A stretch of 64,000 bases of DNA from S015-6 sp964479535 (GTDB taxonomy: Bacteria; Desulfobacterota; DSWW01), in NCBI GenBank assembly GCA_964479535.1, contig CAYZMM010000012.1, forward strand, positions 57,964 to 121,963. Direction: 5' to 3'. Under the pieces are notes generated by a model, which saw nothing but the letters and a program-made list of their open reading frames with translations, had not been told where the DNA came from and ran no database searches. A program made the position numbers and the translations under genes. Of the stretch, positions 59,605-64,000 are shown in pieces; position 1 is the first letter of the stretch; each line of letters begins with the position of its first letter.

Positions 59605-61590
59605 ATGGGCCGAAAGATTCTCGAACCGATACAGATCAAGAACATGCAAATCAAGAACCGGATCGGCTTTCCTCCCTTTTTGGGGAATCCTCACGGTCCC
59701 CGATGCGAGGCGAACGAAGACACCATCGAGTGGTTCGTCCTCCGGGCGAAGGGCGGCGCCGGCTTTGCCCTGACCGGAACGATCAATCCGCTGCCCGATG
59801 TCTTTGAAGAGATGAACTCCGCCCTTCCCTCCGTGTTCCCCAACCCGTTGACCTTCCACGATGACAGTTACTTGCCCGGTTACAGGAAGCTGACGGAAGC
59901 CGTTCATGAATCTGGGATGAAGATCGGCGCGCAGATCGGGGCGGGGGGCGTGGCCAAAGGATCGTCCCCCTCCCCCTTCGGTCGGCTGAACTTTTTCGAG
60001 GCCATCCTCGGCGCGGATCTTCCATCCGAGGCGTTCACACTGGAAGAGCTCGAGGAGATCAAAGCGTTCTGTGTCCAGACCGCTGTGCGCTGCAAGACGG
60101 CGGGCTTCGATTTCGTGGAGCTGCACACGGCCCACGGGTACGTCTCCCTCTGGGGCGGGTTCATGTCCCCCTTTACGAATACGCGGACCGACAAGTACGG
60201 CGGAAGCTGGGAAAACCGGGTGCGCTTCCCCGCGGAGACCATCGAGGCCATCCGACAGGCGGTCGGTGAGGACTACCCTGTATTCATCCGCATCAGCGTG
60301 GACGAATTGCACGGACCGGACGGTGTCACCCTGGAGGACACGATCCGGCACACCGTACCGATCCTGGAAGAGGCGGGGGTGGACTGTTTCGATGTGACCA
60401 TGGGCACGCAGCTGCACAACCCGAACAACATCCCCTCTCTTTACGTGCCCAGAGGGCATTACATGCGCTTTCCGGCCGCCATCCGAAAGGCGGTGAAGGT
60501 CCCGGTGATCGGGGTGGGGAGAATCCTGGAAATGGAGATGGCGGAGAAATACCTGGAGGCGGGATACGCGGATCTGATCTATCTGGGGCGCCAGCTGATC
60601 GCGGATCCCGAGACACCCAAGAAGTACTTCGAGGGGCGCTCCCGGGACATCCGGAAGTGCATCGGCGACCTCCCCCTGTTCGGCAACTGCGACAGGGGCT
60701 GTACGGTGAATCCCACGCCCCCTGCCATGGGAAACACGGACGATGTGGCGCCGGCCGAGACGCCGAAGAAAGTGGTGGTGCTGGGCGGGGGTGTGGCCGG
60801 GATGGAGGCGGCACGCATTGCCGCGCTGAGGGGTCATGAGGTGACGCTGATGGAAAAGGAGGGCAAACTGGGCGGTACGGTCGAGGCCCTGGCGCGGAAT
60901 CCGCTGAATTCCGAGTTCGGGAATCTCGTGGAGTACCTGACGGGGCAGATGCAACGACTGAACATCGACGTGCGTGTCTGTAAGGAAGCCGGACCCGGGG
61001 ATGTGAAGGCCATGAAGCCCGATGTGGCCATCATCGCGGTGGGGGCCACCATGAGCCTCCCCGAGCAGGCAAGAGGGAAGTTCGGCGTGGTCACGCACAC
61101 CGAGGCGTTGGCCCAGCCGGAAAGGGTGGGACAAAAGGTCGTCGTTCAGGGATTGGGGTACGGCTGTGAGCTGGCCATTGCCCTGGCGGAAGAGGGCAAA
61201 GACGTCACGCTCTTCGGCAAGGGCACCGAGATTGCGCCGAACGTGTCCGTGCTGCGGAGGTTCTTCGTCCTGAAACGCCTGACCGACATGAACGTTTGCA
61301 GGGGAGACGGTGACATTCCCCTGACCTCTCCGGGGAATCCCAGGGTGCTGACCGGCAGAACTCTCAAGGCGATCACGCCGTCGGACGTGGTGGTCGTGGA
61401 TGAACAGGGGGCTGAGGCGCCTCTGCCGTATGACACGTTCATCGTGTCCATGGGCAGGAGAAGCAACGACGATCTCTCTGAGGACCTCAAAGAAGCCGTC
61501 CCGGAAGTGCACGTGATCGGGGATGCGGGCAAGATCGGCGAGATGCTGGATGCCATGACGGCGGCCAACGAGGTCGCCCGCAAGATCTAA
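59605..61590 (+). CDS. FMN/FAD/FeS oxidoreductase (2,4-dienoyl-CoA reductase-like)
   Basis: A 661-residue three-part flavoenzyme. Residues 1-340 are an old-yellow-enzyme barrel (EPIQIKNMQIKNRIGFPP, FDFVELHTAHGYVSLWGGFM, YADLIYLGRQLIADPE). Then come the FeS segment and an NAD(P)/FAD domain (VVVLGGGVAGMEAARIAALR). The cluster segment has only Cys352, Cys362 and Cys366 (KCIGDLPLFGNCDRGCTVNP) rather than the four cysteines of E. coli FadH, so the cluster may be altered or lost. Related enzymes reduce double bonds of dienoyl-CoA or bile-acid derivatives. It is encoded immediately behind the glycyl radical enzyme and may reduce its product. Confidence 0.88.
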   Translation: MGRKILEPIQIKNMQIKNRIGFPPFLGNPHGPRCEANEDTIEWFVLRAKGGAGFALTGTINPLPDVFEEMNSALPSVFPNPLTFHDDSYLPGYRKLTEAVHESGMKIGAQIGAGGVAKGSSPSPFGRLNFFEAILGADLPSEAFTLEELEEIKAFCVQTAVRCKTAGFDFVELHTAHGYVSLWGGFMSPFTNTRTDKYGGSWENRVRFPAETIEAIRQAVGEDYPVFIRISVDELHGPDGVTLEDTIRHTVPILEEAGVDCFDVTMGTQLHNPNNIPSLYVPRGHYMRFPAAIRKAVKVPVIGVGRILEMEMAEKYLEAGYADLIYLGRQLIADPETPKKYFEGRSRDIRKCIGDLPLFGNCDRGCTVNPTPPAMGNTDDVAPAETPKKVVVLGGGVAGMEAARIAALRGHEVTLMEKEGKLGGTVEALARNPLNSEFGNLVEYLTGQMQRLNIDVRVCKEAGPGDVKAMKPDVAIIAVGATMSLPEQARGKFGVVTHTEALAQPERVGQKVVVQGLGYGCELAIALAEEGKDVTLFGKGTEIAPNVSVLRRFFVLKRLTDMNVCRGDGDIPLTSPGNPRVLTGRTLKAITPSDVVVVDEQGAEAPLPYDTFIVSMGRRSNDDLSEDLKEAVPEVHVIGDAGKIGEMLDAMTAANEVARKI

Positions 61591-61604
61591 CCGCGGGGCG
61601 GCGG

Positions 61605-63026
61605 TCAGTATTTCCCTGCCTCGGTCAGCCGAAACTGAACCGTGGGGCGTTGCTCCAGTGACGGCCCCGCGGCTTCGGACACCTCCTCGGCGGCGCCCTG
61701 TGCGAGGGCCAGCAATTCCGTTTCGTCCACGGTCCGGATTCTTCCGCTTTCGAAGACAACCCTGCCGTCAATGATCGACAGCACCACCTCGTCTCCCCGC
61801 GCGGACAGGACGAGATTCGGGACGATGTTTCGCACCGGCTTGCGAAGGACGGGCATCATGCTGGGACGGCCCAGATCGATGAGAATGACATCCGCCTTCT
61901 TGCCCGGCTCGAGGGAGCCCACTTCGTGGCCGAGACCGATGGCGCAGGCGCCTTCGATCGTTGCCATGCGCAGAACCTTCCAGCAGGGCATCTCCGTAAG
62001 ATCCTGGTTCTTCATCTTCAAGAGCAGGGCGGCCAGCTTCATGTCGATGAAGAGGTTCGTTCCGTTGTTGGTGCAGGTCTCGTCCGTTCCCAAACACACC
62101 TGTCCGCCCGCCTTGGAGAAGACATCGGCCGGCGACACGATCCCGTCGCAAAGGACCTGGGAGGAGGGACAGAACGCCATGGATGCGCCCGAGCGCGCCA
62201 CCTCCCGTACTTCCTCGTCGGTCAACCGGCTCATGTGTGCAGCATGCAGCCGTTCCCCCAGATAGCCGATCGACTTGAGGAACTCGACCGGCCGCTGGCC
62301 ATAGCGCTTCTGAAGCTGAAGGATTTCCGGTTCGCTCTGGCCCACGTGATGGTGAATCTTCAAATCGTATTTCTCTGCGCTCTGCCGGATGCGGATGAGC
62401 AGTTCCCGGCTGCAGTACTCGGGTCCCTGCGGCCCGAACATGGTGGTGATGCGGCCGTCCGCGGCCCCCTCCCATTTTTCGACGAGTTCCAGATTCTCTC
62501 TGTAGGCCGCCTCTCCGAGGCCGGGCTCGAAGGGATAGAGTTCCCGGGGATCGAAGTCGCTGTCCGTGGGCGGCAGTTCGCTGATCAGGACACTCAGGGC
62601 CGCGCGGATTCCCAGTTTCCGGTAGAAGGGAGCCACCAGGGTAATGCCAGGGCCGTAATCGGCAAGGGTTGTGGTGCCGGCACGGATCGCCTCGATGGCG
62701 GCAAGCTGTGCGCCGGCGAGAAGAGCATCGGGCGTGGCGTGCTGAAAGTAGGGATCTACACCTTCGTGCCAGGTTGGGGCGTCCTGGGCCAAGCCCCGGG
62801 TAAGGGCGGCACAAGAATGAACGTGTCCGTCGATGAGCCCCGGCAAGACGGCCTTCCCGGTTGCGTCGACCGTGCGCCTGGCGGTGTATTCCTTTTCGAC
62901 TTCCGAGGTCGGACCGACGGCAACGATCCTGCTGCCGTCGACGGCCACCGCCCCGTCCGCCAGGTAACCTGACCCCTCTCCCCGCATCGTGAAAAGATCA
63001 CCGTGTGTGATCAACAGGTCTACCAT
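61605..63026 (-). CDS. Amidohydrolase/deaminase (SAH deaminase/TrzN-like)
   Basis: A 473-residue amidohydrolase of the cytosine deaminase/atrazine chlorohydrolase/SAH deaminase group. Metal-site motifs are GLIDGHVHS (HxH), HHHVGQSEPE, RLHAAHMSRL, and CLGTDETCTNN. It ends with a small beta domain (ADVILIDLGRPSMMP). It should deaminate or dechlorinate a heterocycle, or deaminate a nucleoside; the substrate is unknown. It converges with the oxidoreductase gene, 14 bases apart. It follows the UbiE gene on the same strand by about 90 bases. Confidence 0.87.
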   Translation of the reverse strand: MVDLLITHGDLFTMRGEGSGYLADGAVAVDGSRIVAVGPTSEVEKEYTARRTVDATGKAVLPGLIDGHVHSCAALTRGLAQDAPTWHEGVDPYFQHATPDALLAGAQLAAIEAIRAGTTTLADYGPGITLVAPFYRKLGIRAALSVLISELPPTDSDFDPRELYPFEPGLGEAAYRENLELVEKWEGAADGRITTMFGPQGPEYCSRELLIRIRQSAEKYDLKIHHHVGQSEPEILQLQKRYGQRPVEFLKSIGYLGERLHAAHMSRLTDEEVREVARSGASMAFCPSSQVLCDGIVSPADVFSKAGGQVCLGTDETCTNNGTNLFIDMKLAALLLKMKNQDLTEMPCWKVLRMATIEGACAIGLGHEVGSLEPGKKADVILIDLGRPSMMPVLRKPVRNIVPNLVLSARGDEVVLSIIDGRVVFESGRIRTVDETELLALAQGAAEEVSEAAGPSLEQRPTVQFRLTEAGKY

Positions 63027-63116
63027 CTGTGCCCACCTCGCGAGATCTTCGTATTGGGAGGACCACCCTTATCTACACGTAACACTGCCAGGAAAAATCG
63101 CAATGGTTTCGTTCTG

Positions 63117-63923
63117 TCACTTCTTCGTGCCGATGTGCACCACCGAGATGCCGTTGGTCAGCCTGCGGTAGGTCACACCGGTGAAGCCGATCTGTTCCAG
63201 CGTCGCCGACAACTCGTCCGGGAGCGGGAAGGTGCGGATCGACTCCGGCAGGTAGGTGTAGCTGGGCATGGATCGGCCGAGGGTGCGCATGACCAGCGGC
63301 ATGTAGAGAAAGGAGTGCAGGTCGTAGAGCATCCGGAACCAGGCGGATGTGGGCCGCGAGAACTCCAGGCACATCAGCGTCCCACCGGGCTTCAGAACCC
63401 TGTGCATCTCCTCGAACCCCCGGTTCGGATCCGTCAGGTTCCGGATGCCGAAGCCGACCATGGCCGCGTCGAACCGCCCGTTCCCCAGGCCGATTTCCTG
63501 CGCGTCGCCCTGCACGTAACGGATTCGGTCGGCAAGGGAAGCCCTTGCCACCTTCGGCTTGCCCGCCTCCATCATGGCCCGGTTGAAATCGTAGAGGGTC
63601 ACCCTGCCCTTCGGGCCGATGACTCTGCCGGCAAGGATGGCGAGGTCGGCGGTGCCCCCGCACAGGTCGAGGACATGGTCGCCCTCTTTCAGCCCCATCA
63701 TCTTGACGGCCGTCCGCCTCCACCGGTGATGAACCCCCAGGCTCATGACGGTGTTCATCAGGTCGTACCGTCGCGCCGAGGCGGAAAAGTGATCCAACAC
63801 CAGTTTCGGCTTCTCTTCGGCAGGCACCGTGGAATAGCCGAATACGGCCTGGGACCCGTTGGAAGGCGGACTTGCGTCTTCACGCCTCGGGGCGGTATTC
63901 TTCTTCCGATTCTGCTCCGGCAA
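63117..63923 (-). CDS. ubiE: UbiE/MenG family quinone C-methyltransferase
   Basis: A 268-residue SAM-dependent methyltransferase matching demethylmenaquinone/ubiquinone methyltransferase: FSASARRYDLMNTVMSLGVH, HVLDLCGGTADLAILAG, DAAMVGFGIRNLTDPNRGFE, VLKPGGTLMCLEFSRP and RLTNGISVVHIG at the end. An N-terminal extension of about 40 residues precedes the family start. It completes menaquinone (or ubiquinone) synthesis at the membrane; an anaerobe would favour menaquinone. TTG start at 63923 with GGAG upstream. The last 77 bases of the window hold no gene. Confidence 0.9.
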   Translation of the reverse strand: MPEQNRKKNTAPRREDASPPSNGSQAVFGYSTVPAEEKPKLVLDHFSASARRYDLMNTVMSLGVHHRWRRTAVKMMGLKEGDHVLDLCGGTADLAILAGRVIGPKGRVTLYDFNRAMMEAGKPKVARASLADRIRYVQGDAQEIGLGNGRFDAAMVGFGIRNLTDPNRGFEEMHRVLKPGGTLMCLEFSRPTSAWFRMLYDLHSFLYMPLVMRTLGRSMPSYTYLPESIRTFPLPDELSATLEQIGFTGVTYRRLTNGISVVHIGTKK

Positions 63924-64000
63924 CGTTGTTCTCCGCGGAACGCTTCGCTAAGGGTTCGCGAAAAAATAATTTCACATTTTTCTTAGAGGACAGATAGAGT

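Noticed and set aside
1..64000. CRISPR arrays, tRNA, rRNA and phage or integrase genes
   Set aside because: I looked for regularly spaced repeats, cloverleaf-like stems with CCA ends and recombinase motifs, and saw none.

Overview
The window is about 64 kb of GC-rich bacterial chromosome (roughly 60-65 % G+C by eye) with densely packed, mostly short operons on both strands. I see no rRNA, tRNA, phage, complete insertion sequence or CRISPR array. Gene content suggests an anaerobic or facultative member of the Desulfobacterota / deltaproteobacterial grade, probably an environmental lineage. Pointers are a CFI-box sorting tail, an acyl-CoA dehydrogenase with a rubredoxin-like tail, a receiver of the LITLDIS type, a glycyl radical enzyme next to a flavin/FeS ene-reductase-like protein, several lipoproteins, and UbiE. 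This assignment is an inference from families, not from a marker-gene search.

Layout. 0-3.1 kb: two tandem DUF523-DUF1722 (TudS/YbgA-like) genes flank a secreted CFI-box protein. 3.1-5.2 kb (minus): an IF-1-like protein, a cold-shock protein with a structured leader, and an orphan histidine kinase. 5.6-7.9 kb: an MMPL/RND exporter. 7.9-12.8 kb (minus): carboxylesterase lipoprotein, LmbE deacetylase, FemAB-like acyltransferase, and a cyanophycinase-like domain fused to a CysRS-like tail. 13-14.4 kb: a shortened receiver and an NAD-epimerase. 14.4-19.6 kb: acyl-CoA dehydrogenase divergent from a P1 peptidase across a palindrome, then VOC, methyltransferase, hypothetical and FMN-binding proteins. 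19.7-27.7 kb: propeller lipoprotein, remnant FN3 gene, amidohydrolase, SDR-DUF2867, photolyase, TPR protein. 27.9-30.1 kb: a coupled set of CDP-alcohol phosphatidyltransferase, NMNAT-like nucleotidyltransferase, a 47-residue protein and DUF1295. 30.5-37.2 kb: mixed genes including an MMACHC/CblC-like protein and a duplicated DUF4397 lipoprotein. 37.2-42.5 kb: dikinase-like phosphotransferase, pyruvate kinase, MFS carrier and a small membrane protein. 42.7-46.9 kb: zincin fusion, FtsH, lipocalin. 47.3-50.8 kb: nitrilase, paraoxonase-like protein, UbiA, thioesterase.

51.1-63.9 kb looks most like an accessory metabolic region. It holds a three-subunit biotin-dependent carboxylase (BC, divergent carboxyltransferase, BCCP), a TonB-ExbB-ExbD set on the opposite strand, an 800-residue glycyl radical enzyme lacking the usual glutamate after its thiyl cysteine, a flavin/FeS oxidoreductase with a modified cluster motif, an amidohydrolase and UbiE. 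Parts of it (biotin carboxylase, glycyl radical enzyme) look more AT-rich than the rest. Two non-coding elements with the same ends (GGTCGGACCA / TGGTCCGACC) lie at 46.9 and 56.9 kb, and an unrelated 23-bp inverted repeat lies at 30.3 kb.

The strongest leads are the glycyl radical enzyme cluster, the bacterial CblC-like protein with a cysteine cluster, the divergent carboxyltransferase, and the inverted-repeat elements.
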